DNA of 64,000 bases, taken from the NCBI RefSeq assembly GCF_024244095.1, contig NW_026250686.1, positions 124,001 through 188,000 of the forward strand, written 5' to 3'. Below the pieces are notes generated by a model that ran no database searches, had not been told where the DNA came from, and saw only the letters and a list, made by a program, of their open reading frames with translations. Below, one piece after another: positions 7,478 to 17,230 of the stretch (position 1 is the stretch's first letter; each line of letters opens with the position of its first letter). The translations under genes and the position numbers were made by a program. The DNA is from Nematocida homosporus (taxonomy: Eukaryota; Microsporidia).

Positions 7478-10012
7478 TTATTGTGGAGTTGTTGCGGCTT
7501 CACGGGCTAGATCGGCATACTTGCTTTGAATATACTTGGGTTGTTTGCGGAGATATGTTTCAAGTCGGTCGCGTAGAACTTCTGAAGTCGCTAGAACCTC
7601 CCGAATAGCTGCTTCAGAGAAGGAAAGAAGTAGTTCTGGTGAGGCTGCTTCAAGTCGTTCGAGTAAACGGACAGTGCCTTTAGGATTAGCTGTAAAAAGC
7701 CTTTCCCAAGTCCGTCTAATCAACGTAACAATAAATGGCTTCATATTAGGAAAAGCTTCTAAGGCGGCTTCAACCGTACTAACAAAGAGTTCTGGCAATG
7801 GATGAAACTCTTCCATTTGTGCTAAAGCCAAAGATACAGTCCGATCAGGGAAGGCTTCCGGTCGTTGTAAACACAACTTAATAATCCGTCGGGCACTATC
7901 TGCCTCTAGTCCATGGGCATGTACTAGTAAGTCTTCTGGTCTGACTACTCGTAGGAACAAAACCAAAGAGACGTCATCTACCAAGTACCTCTTCACTAGT
8001 CTTAAGCGTTGTTGGTCCTCTAAGTAAGGCAGAGCGGCAAAGACCAAAGCCGGCGGTGAACCAGCTGCTGCTAATTTAGCTAAAGCCCGACGTACTTGTG
8101 GTCCTGGTGGTTGTAATCTAAATAGTCCTAAACAAAGTCTAGCTAGTAAATCTGGATCTTTAGCTGCTCCTTCTAAGATAAACTGTTCGACTGTCTCTTC
8201 CGGTAAACTTCCTAGTTGAGCAGCTGTAACGGCAATCAAAGAAGAGAGTCTTTTCTCTTTCTTCTGATGGTTTTGCTGTCTCTTCTCTTTCAATGAGGTT
8301 TTCAACTCAGAAATCACGATAAAGACCTTCTGTAGTAACTCTGGTCGTTTTTCAGCTAAGAGTAACAACTCCTCACAACTTAGACCTAAATCATCAATCC
8401 GATCGGTAAATAAAGATAAGTTATCCTTAACAAACACAACACACTTAGTTCTGGCTCCTTTTTTGATATAAGAACAAATCTCATCGACAATTCTCGCTCG
8501 ATGAATAGGTCTTTGTCTGGCAATTGTTTCTAAAGACCTAAACATAGCTGAAGTCCGATGTAAACTCTTAATAACCGCTTCAATATCAATCCTAGGGAAG
8601 TACTCAACCATTCCCGGCCGTTCAACTACGTACCTCTTAAAGAACTCTCTTTCTAACAAGTCATAAACCACCTGGTTGTGCACAAACAAGGCTGTTGGTA
8701 GTAATCGGCCTAAATCGCCTGATAAATGGCTTAAAATAGTCTCAATATGTTCTGGCCCTAATGTTCCAGCAATAGATACAATTCGTTTCTTTATCTCGGC
8801 TATCGGTAAACGAGCTAAACTTTCTAAAATCTCATCTACTATCTCTACATCCGTACCTTGCACTCTAACCACCCGTGGATCTTGATCAGCACTATTACCC
8901 AATACTAAATCCACTGCCCTATCAATCTCTACACTACTAGTTCTAATTAAAGTCTCAATAACCGTACTAATCAGTAATTCAACTCCAGCCACTGAAACTG
9001 GACCATTTAAAGAACTATCAACTGTATACTTAGCTTTACGCACAGCTCGATGCCATCTAGGATCAGATCTCAACAAAACTTTAGTTCTTAGTTCTTCAAT
9101 CTTCTTATCTAACTCGACTCTTTCCTCAACCTCACCTAACACGCGTTGTTCCGATAAGGCCAAGAACCAAGCCACTCGAACATGTTCCATTTCATCCGGT
9201 AAGTTCAGTAACTTATCCACCCCCTGTACTCCCTCACTCCCAGATAACGTACTCTGAAACACCCGCAGCAGTTCTCCATCCACCTCTTCTCTAGCACTCT
9301 TCCCCGTCATAACCAAATTATCACCATTACCATCATTATCACTACTATCATCTTGATTGTCTTGGGTGATGTCCTTATCACTATCTTGATTGCCGTCCTT
9401 ATCATTATTATCACTATTTTGGTTGTCATTATTATCATTAGGAGTATTATTAGTAGTAGGAAGAGACTCATCTACAGTAGTATTATTAATATTGTTAGTA
9501 GTGGGTTGAGTAGACTTATTAGGAGTAGTATTATTAGTAGTGGGTTGAGTAGTAGTGTTTTGAGTAGTATTAGTAGACTTAGTATTATTAGTAGTGGGTT
9601 GAGTAGACTTAGTAGTGCTAGCCTTACTCTTAGACTTACTAGGAGTAGTATTATCACTAGTATTATTAGGAGTACTATTATCACTAGTATTATCACTAGT
9701 ATTATTAGTAGTAGTAGACTTATTAGATTCACTTATAACATTACTTTTCTTATCTAAATTCTTATCTAAATTCTTATCTAAATCCTTATCTAAGCCTTCA
9801 CCTAATGTTTCAATGGATAAATCGGTAGTCTTATCCGAATTTAAAGTCAAATCAGCCTTATCTTTCTTATCTTTCTTATCTCTCTTATCAATTACATTCA
9901 AAACAGAACTAGACTTAGTAGGACTACGTTTAGACTGACCTAAATCTTCACTAGGACTCTTTAATACACGCTTATTAACACCTCTATCTGAGTTTACCAT
10001 TAAATTTTGCAT
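7478..10012 (-). CDS. symplekin/Pta1-like mRNA 3'-end processing scaffold (tentative)
   Basis: The frame reaches an ATG at 10027. I prefer the ATG at 10012 (844 residues), which leaves 13 bases to the start of the divergent gene. Residues about 30-230 are low complexity: Lys/Asp-rich, then Thr/Asn/Ser/Pro runs with repeated TQPTTNN words, then Asp/Asn. The rest is an all-helical solenoid. Near the C-terminus, HPLPELFVSTVEAALEAFPN followed by MKPFIVTLIRRTWERLF, then LLERLEAASPELLLSFSEAAI and LRDRLETYL, resembles the symplekin C-terminal domain (helices ending in PELREPL in animals). Symplekin/Pta1 holds together the cleavage and polyadenylation factor. The solenoid is clear; the family call is moderate, and another HEAT-type protein is possible. 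Confidence 0.55.
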   Translation of the reverse strand: MQNLMVNSDRGVNKRVLKSPSEDLGQSKRSPTKSSSVLNVIDKRDKKDKKDKADLTLNSDKTTDLSIETLGEGLDKDLDKNLDKNLDKKSNVISESNKSTTTNNTSDNTSDNSTPNNTSDNTTPSKSKSKASTTKSTQPTTNNTKSTNTTQNTTTQPTTNNTTPNKSTQPTTNNINNTTVDESLPTTNNTPNDNNDNQNSDNNDKDGNQDSDKDITQDNQDDSSDNDGNGDNLVMTGKSAREEVDGELLRVFQSTLSGSEGVQGVDKLLNLPDEMEHVRVAWFLALSEQRVLGEVEERVELDKKIEELRTKVLLRSDPRWHRAVRKAKYTVDSSLNGPVSVAGVELLISTVIETLIRTSSVEIDRAVDLVLGNSADQDPRVVRVQGTDVEIVDEILESLARLPIAEIKKRIVSIAGTLGPEHIETILSHLSGDLGRLLPTALFVHNQVVYDLLEREFFKRYVVERPGMVEYFPRIDIEAVIKSLHRTSAMFRSLETIARQRPIHRARIVDEICSYIKKGARTKCVVFVKDNLSLFTDRIDDLGLSCEELLLLAEKRPELLQKVFIVISELKTSLKEKRQQNHQKKEKRLSSLIAVTAAQLGSLPEETVEQFILEGAAKDPDLLARLCLGLFRLQPPGPQVRRALAKLAAAGSPPALVFAALPYLEDQQRLRLVKRYLVDDVSLVLFLRVVRPEDLLVHAHGLEADSARRIIKLCLQRPEAFPDRTVSLALAQMEEFHPLPELFVSTVEAALEAFPNMKPFIVTLIRRTWERLFTANPKGTVRLLERLEAASPELLLSFSEAAIREVLATSEVLRDRLETYLRKQPKYIQSKYADLAREAATTPQ

Positions 10013-10025
10013 GTGTTTTTTTTCC
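10013..10025. promoter_or_regulatory. 13-bp divergent intergenic region
   Basis: Only 13 bases, mostly T (TGTTTTTTTTCC), separate the preferred start codons of the minus-strand symplekin-like gene and the plus-strand PHS1 gene. If the outermost ATG codons were used instead (10027 and 10011), the two coding regions would overlap by 17 bases. Confidence 0.6.
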
Positions 10026-10574
10026 ATGCATATCCGCCGTCTGATTATTCACTTACTCTTTCTTGTTAAATCTTCAGCTAATCTTTTGGGTCTTCTTATC
10101 TCTATCTGTGTTTTAAGAATGGGAATGTTAAGCCTTCAATTAGGCCAGGGATACGACTTAAAAGTACTTAGAACTATTCAGTTCCTTTACTTACTTGAAT
10201 TATTAGGATCATTATCAGGTGCTACTCGTCAGAACTACTTGGTTTCCTTAATGCAAACTGGATCTCGTATATTCATTTCTGGCTGGATATGTCCTGATAA
10301 GCCTAATAAGGTACTTAGTGTAATGCTAATCACCTGGGGAATAGCTGATACGTTAAGATTTAGTCATTATTTAGTGCCTGGTTTAAGAAGAGTAAGAGCG
10401 GCAGCTTCTTTACTTCTTTATCCGATTGGAGTTCTTTGTGAAGTATTTCTCTTAATACAACGTAGAGATCGCTTATCTATTATTGCCCTTCTTATCTACA
10501 TTCCAGGTTTTATCTATCTTTATTATAAGGCTAGTAATCGCTTAACTAGTAAATCTAACAAGCAATCTAAGTAG
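10026..10574 (+). CDS. PHS1: very-long-chain 3-hydroxyacyl-CoA dehydratase (PHS1/HACD family)
   Basis: This 182-residue polytopic ER protein removes water from 3-hydroxyacyl-CoA in the fatty-acid elongation cycle. Family motifs appear in order: LLELLGSLSGATRQNYL (residues 57-72), the SRIFISGW segment, WGIADTLRFSHYL (104-116), and the active-site block LLYPIGVLCE (130-139). Tyr132 and Glu139 lie seven residues apart, matching the catalytic Tyr and Glu of yeast Phs1. About five to six hydrophobic helices are visible, and the C-terminus is basic (TSKSNKQSK), as expected for an ER protein. An in-frame ATG at 10011 is less likely because it would overlap the start of the divergent gene. Long-chain substrates probably come from the host or from a reduced elongase (inference). 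Confidence 0.85.
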   Translation: MHIRRLIIHLLFLVKSSANLLGLLISICVLRMGMLSLQLGQGYDLKVLRTIQFLYLLELLGSLSGATRQNYLVSLMQTGSRIFISGWICPDKPNKVLSVMLITWGIADTLRFSHYLVPGLRRVRAAASLLLYPIGVLCEVFLLIQRRDRLSIIALLIYIPGFIYLYYKASNRLTSKSNKQSK

Positions 10575-11110
10575 TAGTTATTCTGCCATCTAATCAAGTA
10601 GATAGCATACTATATCATATAACATAAACATAAATTAGGTTTTAATTAGGTGTAGTATTGTGTTGAGTTTGTATTAAGTTTAAGTTTAAGTTTAAGTTGA
10701 GTTTATATTAGGTTGAGTTTGTATTAGGTTGAGTTTGTATTGTGTTGGGTTGAGTTAAGTTGAGTTAAGTTAGGATCTTATCTAATTAGTATATCTTATT
10801 TAAATAACAACTTAGTGTATCTCCTAACATAACCCAATCTTAACCCAATCCAACTCAATCCAATAACAACATAACTCAACCTTATCTTATCTTTACTCAA
10901 CTTATCTTATCTTATCTTAATTTTAACTTAATCAAATACTCACTTAAATTAACGTAATATTCGCCCAAATGGAAATAAGAGATAATTTATTGCAATTCTT
11001 AACTTTACTTAACGCATTAATTAGACTGAAAGTATATACAACCTCTACATATACATATGACTAACTACTACCACGTAGATGTATATATATTTTATTTATT
11101 TTTTAAGACT
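10575..11110. other. 536-bp intergenic gap, GT-rich then AC-rich
   Basis: About 10640-10770 is GT-rich with repeated TAAGTTTAAGTTTAAG and GTTGAGTTTGTATTAG words; 10830-10960 is AC-rich with CTTATCTTATCTTA words. The last 60 bases before the next gene are AT-rich. No gene is seen. Confidence 0.6.
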
Positions 11111-11692
11111 ATGCAGCTGTATATCGGTGGAATACGAGAGAATACTCAGGAAAAGGAAGTCTTTGACTATTTCTCTAATTATGGACCGGTTGAAAGTGTT
11201 AAGCTTTATAGTACATACGGGTTCTTAATTGTGGACGGGGAGACCGGAGATCGAATTTTAGCTGAGAAACACAGTATAGGTGGAGAACCAGTAGTAGTTG
11301 AACTAGCTAGAGGAAGAAGAATGGATAGAGGACCAGTCTTTGCTTCAGGACCTCGTTATATGGGACCAGGAAGGACTCCTTTACATACAAGACCTTTTCG
11401 TCTTATCTTAGAAGGTTTACCTCAAGATGTAGAGTGGTCTGAATTAAGATCTTTTGTTCTGATGAGTAAAGCTAGACCGGAGTATATGAAGATCTTGCAA
11501 TCTGGAGATGCTTTACTTGAATTTGGATATAAACAAGAGAGAGATTGGGCGATTGAAAGATTGAATAATCAACAATTTTATGATAAGACAATCACAGCTC
11601 GATTAGGACGAAGAAAGACAGATGATAGGAAGGGTTTAGAGGAGAGGAGGAGTTTAGCACGGGAAGAGCCTCAAGAAGAGACAATGGGTTAG
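11111..11692 (+). CDS. two-RRM RNA-binding protein, SR-protein-like
   Basis: The start chosen at 11111 gives MQLYIGGIRENTQEKEV and 193 residues; the upstream in-frame ATG at 11057 would add 18 residues that look untranslated. RRM1 (about 1-70) has RNP2 as LYIGGI and an RNP1-like YGFLIVDG. A short Arg/Gly/Pro-rich linker (RGRRMDRGPVF) follows. RRM2 (about 95-165) starts RLILEGLPQDVEWSELRSFV, which closely resembles the second RRM of SRSF1/Npl3-type proteins, including the WSELR helix (WQDLKD in SRSF1). The tail is short, charged and Arg-rich but lacks a proper RS domain. The likely role is in mRNA packaging, export or splicing; which of these is not decided. The upstream 50 bases are T/A-rich. 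Confidence 0.78.
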   Translation: MQLYIGGIRENTQEKEVFDYFSNYGPVESVKLYSTYGFLIVDGETGDRILAEKHSIGGEPVVVELARGRRMDRGPVFASGPRYMGPGRTPLHTRPFRLILEGLPQDVEWSELRSFVLMSKARPEYMKILQSGDALLEFGYKQERDWAIERLNNQQFYDKTITARLGRRKTDDRKGLEERRSLAREEPQEETMG

Positions 11693-12038
11693 TTTGGTTT
11701 TGGTTTTGATATGGTTTTGATATGGTTTTGGTTTGGGTTAAGATAGTAGGAACTGATCTAATACTAGCCCAATCCGCTTAGCATGTAGTATTATAGGCGG
11801 GTGCATAAATAAAGAGTGATTAGTATGTGTTTGGTATTGTATTGGGTTGGGTTAATGTGGTGTTGAATTGAGTTAAGTTGATATTACGTTAAGTTGATAT
11901 TAGGTTAAGTTGATATTGAGTTGAGTTAAGTTGATATTGGGTTGTTAGATATGAGATAGTAGATTTGGGTTCTGTTTTAGATAATATGATATGTAGATGT
12001 GTAATATTGTTGTTTTATTTGCTATCTATGGGGCTGGC
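11693..12038. other. 346-bp intergenic gap, GT-rich
   Basis: This gap separates convergent genes. It contains TGGTTTTGATATGGTTTTG repeats near 11700-11730, an ATAAATAAA at about 11805, which may be the poly(A) signal of the RRM gene, and GTTAAGTTGATATTA repeats near 11870-11945. On the other strand AAATAAAAC near 12015 may serve the membrane-protein gene. No gene is seen. Confidence 0.6.
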
Positions 12039-13541
12039 TTAGACGGGGACTTTTTGGGCACAAACCGAATTGAGGAAGCCAATGCAGTAGGCTAAGGGTC
12101 TGCCTAGGACTAAATCAAGTAGTCCAAAGTAAGCTAGACCTAAGTAGACGAGGTAGAGGAAGATAAAGAATGGGACTAGAATGAAAAGAGTAAGTATGAC
12201 ATGGCGGAAGACGTTTTTAGCTACAGCCAAGGCATACTTAGGCCAAATGAGCTTCTTATTGAGATTAACTAGAATACTGAGTAAAACTATACTGGCAATT
12301 CCTGCATTGATAGTCAGAATGAATTTAGCGATGGATAGAACAACTGCAGCTGGATTCTTGAATATATGCATGAGTACTGCCCAGAAATCAGTAGTGACAA
12401 CCTCAATGACTTTAGGTAAACCTGATAGGGCTGTGCTATTAGTGATTCGGTCAAATAGAGCTACTAAGTGCACTCGGAATGTTTCATGAACTGGAGAAAC
12501 ATAAGATATAGAATGACTGCGATAATAACAACCACTGGCATAAAGATAAATAACTAAAACTGCCATAATTGAAAAGCCAATCAATGCCATATGATAAGCC
12601 CGGCGGAAGCATTGTTGTGTGTTAAAAGAAGATAGATAAGATTGTGATTTTGACCCAGTTGCATTAGGATAGGAAACATGGTGGTACTGATGGTATTGGG
12701 ATGAATCAGCATTAGGTACTGGATCTTCATCAGTTAAAGTAGTATACTGGGTAACATACTCATCTGGTGAGCGCAGTAAATTACCAAATCCAGAGAAGCC
12801 TTTAAACCAGTTGAAGGCACTTTTCCCGCCCATGCCAGCGGCTACTATACCCAAACTGAAGATAAAAAACCCAACGGCAGTTACTGTAATGACACCACCA
12901 ATAGATATAGCTTGACTAGCAAAAGATGTCTGATTAAATAAGGCTTGTGAATAAAGCATAATATTCTGATATCTTATCGCTTGTAAATCATTCAAAGTAG
13001 GCATCTGGGACATAACTTGGGGAACAACATGAGCAAGGAAGTTAGCAAAAGTAGGATTATCAGCTATAACTTTTAAATCAACGTTAGCAACTACATTATT
13101 AATACTACTGCCAGATAGGGCGGCTGATTTAACTATAGCAGTATTAGCGTCTATTCGCGAAATAGCACCGATCGTTACTTTGATAGATACGGCTGCTGCG
13201 GCTTTCTTTTGTAACTCTGCATTTGCGATTGAAAAGGATGCTTTCTGGGCGTGATTGGGCGTCATTACACCAACACTGCTGATTGTAGGTGGTGTGGCAG
13301 AAGCAGATGGCAGGAAAAACGGATCAGTTGTTGCTGATGGTGGAATATTTGGTGTTGGTATCGTTATTGGTCCTGGTGTTGATGGAGAAGGAAAGGAAGG
13401 CTTTGGGGGAAGAGTAAATGTCTGAGTTGGTGACAGGCCAGCACGAAACCCTAATTTAGGATCGTAGACATCAGGATAAAGCACTTTAGACCCACCACCT
13501 GATGGATCAAATGCTCGAGGCATTAGAGTATTAGCTTCCAT
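12039..13541 (-). CDS. multi-pass membrane protein with Pro/Ser/Thr-rich N-terminus, unknown
   Basis: This 500-residue protein is not recognised. The first 110 residues are polar and rich in Pro, Ser and Thr with no signal peptide. Hydrophobic segments lie at about 217-240, 318-340, 395-425 and 447-480, the last long enough for one helix plus a re-entrant turn. A loop near 265-310 is rich in His, Tyr and Ser. The long polar N-terminus probably faces the cytosol, and the helices are clustered in the C-terminal half. It may be lineage-specific. The start ATG is preceded on the coding strand by CAAACTTTT, the usual T-rich context. AAATAAAAC follows the stop by about 20 bases. Confidence 0.7.
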   Translation of the reverse strand: MEANTLMPRAFDPSGGGSKVLYPDVYDPKLGFRAGLSPTQTFTLPPKPSFPSPSTPGPITIPTPNIPPSATTDPFFLPSASATPPTISSVGVMTPNHAQKASFSIANAELQKKAAAAVSIKVTIGAISRIDANTAIVKSAALSGSSINNVVANVDLKVIADNPTFANFLAHVVPQVMSQMPTLNDLQAIRYQNIMLYSQALFNQTSFASQAISIGGVITVTAVGFFIFSLGIVAAGMGGKSAFNWFKGFSGFGNLLRSPDEYVTQYTTLTDEDPVPNADSSQYHQYHHVSYPNATGSKSQSYLSSFNTQQCFRRAYHMALIGFSIMAVLVIYLYASGCYYRSHSISYVSPVHETFRVHLVALFDRITNSTALSGLPKVIEVVTTDFWAVLMHIFKNPAAVVLSIAKFILTINAGIASIVLLSILVNLNKKLIWPKYALAVAKNVFRHVILTLFILVPFFIFLYLVYLGLAYFGLLDLVLGRPLAYCIGFLNSVCAQKVPV

Positions 13542-14163
13542 AAAAGTTTGATGGAATCGAAAATTTTTCTATGACTAAATTAGTCAGACTTTTTATCAAA
13601 AATTTCCTTTTATGGTAATTTTTTGTTTTCACTGATTAAAATATAGATTAAAATAGATTAAGATACAATTTAGATTTAGATATAATTAAGCTAAAGTTTA
13701 ACCCAATCCCAACTCAAGTCAAGTCAACTCGACTTAATCTTTCCCTTTTTGGTAAATTAGGTTGCTATTTAATTATCTTAGATTTAAGACCAAAGAGGCC
13801 AAGCACTACAACACCGACCAATTACTATCTACTCAAATACTATCTCAACCTATCTCAACCCAACACAACCCAACACCAACACAATACCAACACAATACCA
13901 ACACAATACCAAACCCAACCCAATACCAACCCAATACTAAACTCAACTTAATACTAAACACAATCTAATACTATATCTTGGCTATTTATTCTTAACTCAA
14001 TTTATAGCTACTTTAGAACTAATTTATAGATGACGTGTTTTTTCCTTATTAGGTAATTATGCTTTTAAAACAATTTCCTTTTTAGGATACCCGGTTAGAA
14101 CTAACCCTACCTCACACAACCAAACCCTCCCCAACACACATATCTACTTATTAGGATGATTTA
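13542..14163. other. 622-bp intergenic gap, AC-rich
   Basis: The first 80 bases are AT-rich (probable promoter of the membrane-protein gene). From about 13685 the + strand is AC-rich, dense in CAATACCAACACAATACC repeats at 13865-13960. A 68-codon frame at 13762-13968 is composed of this simple repeat and I do not count it as a gene. Confidence 0.6.
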
Positions 14164-15969
14164 TTAGCTGGTAGCAGCGGCTCTACGGACTGAGCTAAGA
14201 TGCTTCTTTCTAATACGCTTATCAATAATTTGATACTTGATAATCACCAGAATAGAACAACTAAACCCAATAAGAGAAGAAACAAAGAAAAGAGATCGGA
14301 AGTCTTTAAACACCCGTACGGCCACCATTCCTACTAAAGAAGAGATAAGAATAGACATCCCATTATAACACCCACTATAACAAGCCTGGGCCAACCCTTT
14401 GTTATGCTTCCCCCCATATGCATTAGCAATATTCACCGCACTAACTATCAAGCAAGAAGCACTAATACCCTTAAGCACTTCATTAACAGCCGCATAAACC
14501 ACTGTATACTGCCCCTGCGGCATAATAGCATAATTAAACTCCCGTACAGCCACAGCAATCAAAGAGAAGTAAAGTAACCAATGGTATCCAAAGTGTTTCA
14601 AAAGAGGCTTACTAGAGTACATAATAATCATCTCACTAAATGTCCGGATACAAAAGATAGCCGTAATACTTGAGAACTTCTTCTTAAAGTAAACAGTCAT
14701 ATACGTCACCAAATAATAAGAAGAAACACCTCTAGTCACTCCAATCGAAGTAATCACAAACAACAAGAAAAGGAAGTCAGGATTAAGCAGTAATTCCCTA
14801 CTATTACTCTTCCCACTACTACTACTCACTACTCCTATCTCTTCCTTATCTTCACCATCTGTCTCTTTCTTACTACTACTCTCATTTAAAGATGTCTCAC
14901 TAGTAGTACTTGGTTTTGCTCCAGTTACTTTAGTGCTATCTTTTTCATCCACATACTTAGTTGTTATCAAAACAAACAAAATTATACTTGAGATAAGAAC
15001 TCCCATTAAAACAGAAAACAAAGAACTATTTGACTCCTCCTCACTACGACTATCTACTGCTTCTACTGCTCGGAAAGTCTTATGAATATGCGAGATAATC
15101 ACCCCAGAAAAAGCATGACCAATACTAGCCCACATTCTAATCCGAGAAAAGATCTCCTTCTTCAACTCCGGAGTCGTTGCCTGATGCTCTTTATCCAACT
15201 GAGCTAAGATCAAAGCATCGTACAAAGGAAAGACTGGTGATAGTAAAATCACGTACAAAGAATAGACCATACAAATAATCAAAACATTCCGACACTGCAT
15301 ATCTCGCAACAAAAAGAACCCACTATAAACCACAGTAGATAGTAGAGCTAAAATAATAGTCATTTTCTTGGTTATCTTGTACCGATCAGCCGCCGCACTA
15401 AAGAAGATATTCGCCAAGTAAAAGATCGACATTGAACCAATATACCCATAATCTGCTATCGGTAGAGATAACTGACTCCGAAAGAAGTCCATACTATACG
15501 TATGCGTTGAGTAAATAGCTACATTTAAGGCTAAATAGCCTACTTTAAACCCACCATGGGCATTAGGACCTACTTCACGGGCTAGTAGAGCTACACCCGG
15601 GAGGAAGCGCAAAGATTGCACTAGACCTCCTAAGAAGTAAAGAAAGACGTACTGGTGGACTAAAGATCCAATTTGAGATAGAACTGGATGACTTCCTAAT
15701 CGGGCTAATAGTAAGTATATCATACCGCTTATCAATAAAACTCCATGGATCTTATGGTACTCGCCTAACTGCTTCTGTTTGGTGCGATAGAGTAGTGCCA
15801 GTAGTAGTAAGATCATTACGGCGTAGTTGCATGGTAGGAATAAAGCATTGGTTAATGCGTGGTCTTTTAAACGGAACAATTTGGGTTGGATAATATTTAT
15901 GGCGCTATAGGCCAAACCGACTAGAAAAACAAGCAAATGGGCTGAATTTCTCTCAATAGGCTTAATCAT
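14164..15969 (-). CDS. MFS transporter (nucleoside symporter-like branch)
   Basis: This 601-residue polytopic protein has about twelve hydrophobic helices in two halves, separated by a polar loop (residues about 340-385, rich in Ser, Thr, Lys and Glu). The segment VFPLYDALILAQLD followed by FSRIRMWASIGHAFSGVII is the best family marker: the P-L-x-D-A and R-x-R-x-W-x-S-x-G pattern is typical of the MFS branch holding nucleoside/H+ symporters and LacY-like proteins. In intracellular parasites such carriers import host nucleosides, nucleotides or sugars, but the substrate cannot be read from the sequence. The N-terminus has no cleavable signal. AATAAA overlaps the TAA stop (complement of 14160-14165). 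It is flanked by a same-strand septin gene about 195 bases upstream. Confidence 0.75.
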   Translation of the reverse strand: MIKPIERNSAHLLVFLVGLAYSAINIIQPKLFRLKDHALTNALFLPCNYAVMILLLLALLYRTKQKQLGEYHKIHGVLLISGMIYLLLARLGSHPVLSQIGSLVHQYVFLYFLGGLVQSLRFLPGVALLAREVGPNAHGGFKVGYLALNVAIYSTHTYSMDFFRSQLSLPIADYGYIGSMSIFYLANIFFSAAADRYKITKKMTIILALLSTVVYSGFFLLRDMQCRNVLIICMVYSLYVILLSPVFPLYDALILAQLDKEHQATTPELKKEIFSRIRMWASIGHAFSGVIISHIHKTFRAVEAVDSRSEEESNSSLFSVLMGVLISSIILFVLITTKYVDEKDSTKVTGAKPSTTSETSLNESSSKKETDGEDKEEIGVVSSSSGKSNSRELLLNPDFLFLLFVITSIGVTRGVSSYYLVTYMTVYFKKKFSSITAIFCIRTFSEMIIMYSSKPLLKHFGYHWLLYFSLIAVAVREFNYAIMPQGQYTVVYAAVNEVLKGISASCLIVSAVNIANAYGGKHNKGLAQACYSGCYNGMSILISSLVGMVAVRVFKDFRSLFFVSSLIGFSCSILVIIKYQIIDKRIRKKHLSSVRRAAATS

Positions 15970-16164
15970 CCCCGTAACGGAGAAAATATTTTACAGGGTG
16001 TTTTATAACGCCTCGGGGGTAGTTAATTAATGGTTGGTTTTGGGAGTTTATTGATTCGTGTTGGGTAGTATTGGGTTAGGGGTGGTTTATTGGTAAATTG
16101 GCGATAGTTGTGAAAATTGGGTTTTTAGATTAAATCTTGGGTTTTTAAATCAAATATTGGGTTT

Positions 16165-17217
16165 TTAGATTAAATCTTCAGAAATCAAGTGTTTATGTTG
16201 GGAGATAAGTAAAAGATAATTCTTCTTCTTTTCGGCTAATCTTTTGGTTAGTGTTTTTAGTTTGGTTTCTTCTAGGCCTATCTTTCTTTTGAAGTTCTCA
16301 TCTAGGCCGGAATCGGTGGCGGTTAGGACATCGACGATCATTTTGTTGCGGCGATAGTGTTCGTAGTACTTTTCGGTGACTTCGACCAGGTCGATGGCAT
16401 GTGATTTGATAAGGAGGTCGCGTAGGGTGACTAGGTCGGATTCTTGGGTGTGCTGGGATTGGTGGGCGTGGTAGGGATAGATGCGGTTGAGGGTGCTGAA
16501 GCGGAGGGGGACGAAGTTGAGTTCGACGACTTTTTTGCACTCATCAATCAGGATACTGTCAAAGAGTTGGACTTTATGGGCGACGAGGGTGGAGAAGAGG
16601 GTTTCTTTCATTTGTTTGTACTCTTCGGAAGTGAGTGTATCGGCTTTGGAAATAACTGGGATGAGATTGGTGATTTGGCCGATTTCTTTCATGACGTTGA
16701 TATCTACCTGGCGAGGGATAATGCGGGGATTGGTAAGGTAGAGGCAGCAATGGATTCTTTTATCTTGGATGTTAGTCCCGAGATCTTCTTCCATGTGGTA
16801 CTCTTCGTAGCGGTTGAAGATGAGGTTGCGGATTGGTGTCCAGTCGAGCTGGTTTTTGAGGGAGTCGCCAATGTGGCTGATCTCATAGATGGTTAGGTTA
16901 AGGTGAATACTTTCTTCTTGGAGAGTGACGCGGGTGGCTGAGACGGAAATGCCTAGACTGTCTAGTTTGACAGCTGGAGCGGCTTCCAGTAAGTCGGCTA
17001 GTGGATTATTGGTGCAAACCATGTCACAGACTTCATGGAATAAATCGTTATCTCGAGTGGCAGTTTGCATATCTATACCAAAGAGGCTTTGGATTAAGGA
17101 TGTTTTGCCGGAGTATCCTTCACCGGCTACAATGATATTGTAGTTGATGCCGGTATCTTCAATGCCTTTGATGATTTGGTTGGGTAAAGTGTTCACGAGT
17201 GAACTTGTTTGTTCCAT
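16165..17217 (-). CDS. septin GTPase
   Basis: This 350-residue protein follows the septin plan: a short N-terminus, then the P-loop GEGYSGKT at residues 32-39, followed by a GTPase core and a C-terminal coiled coil (about 300-345, rich in Lys, Glu and Leu). The G4 motif is SKAD (ISKADTL; the family has AKAD). The usual DTPGFGD of G3 is replaced by YEISHIGDS, so the Asp and Gly of DxxG are lost and hydrolysis may be weak, as in some septins that only bind GTP. The region HCCLYLTNPR and DINVMKEIGQITNLIPVISK matches the septin core. Septins form hetero-oligomeric filaments at division sites and membranes. A 13-base gap separates it from the SNARE gene upstream on the same strand, so transcripts probably overlap. 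Confidence 0.83.
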   Translation of the reverse strand: MEQTSSLVNTLPNQIIKGIEDTGINYNIIVAGEGYSGKTSLIQSLFGIDMQTATRDNDLFHEVCDMVCTNNPLADLLEAAPAVKLDSLGISVSATRVTLQEESIHLNLTIYEISHIGDSLKNQLDWTPIRNLIFNRYEEYHMEEDLGTNIQDKRIHCCLYLTNPRIIPRQVDINVMKEIGQITNLIPVISKADTLTSEEYKQMKETLFSTLVAHKVQLFDSILIDECKKVVELNFVPLRFSTLNRIYPYHAHQSQHTQESDLVTLRDLLIKSHAIDLVEVTEKYYEHYRRNKMIVDVLTATDSGLDENFKRKIGLEETKLKTLTKRLAEKKKNYLLLISQHKHLISEDLI

Positions 17218-17230
17218 ACAAACAGGGTGT

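Noticed and set aside
8676..9938. Several + strand frames opposite the symplekin-like gene, some Ile/Ser- or Leu-rich
   Set aside because: They lie opposite a solenoid and its Thr/Asn-rich repeat region; their composition is the complement of that repeat.
13762..13968. 68-codon frame on the + strand
   Set aside because: It is made of CAATACCAACACAATACC simple repeat, so the frame is open by composition only.
16298..16896. Overlapping + and - frames across the septin gene
   Set aside because: The septin frame has the P-loop and core motifs; the others are shadows.
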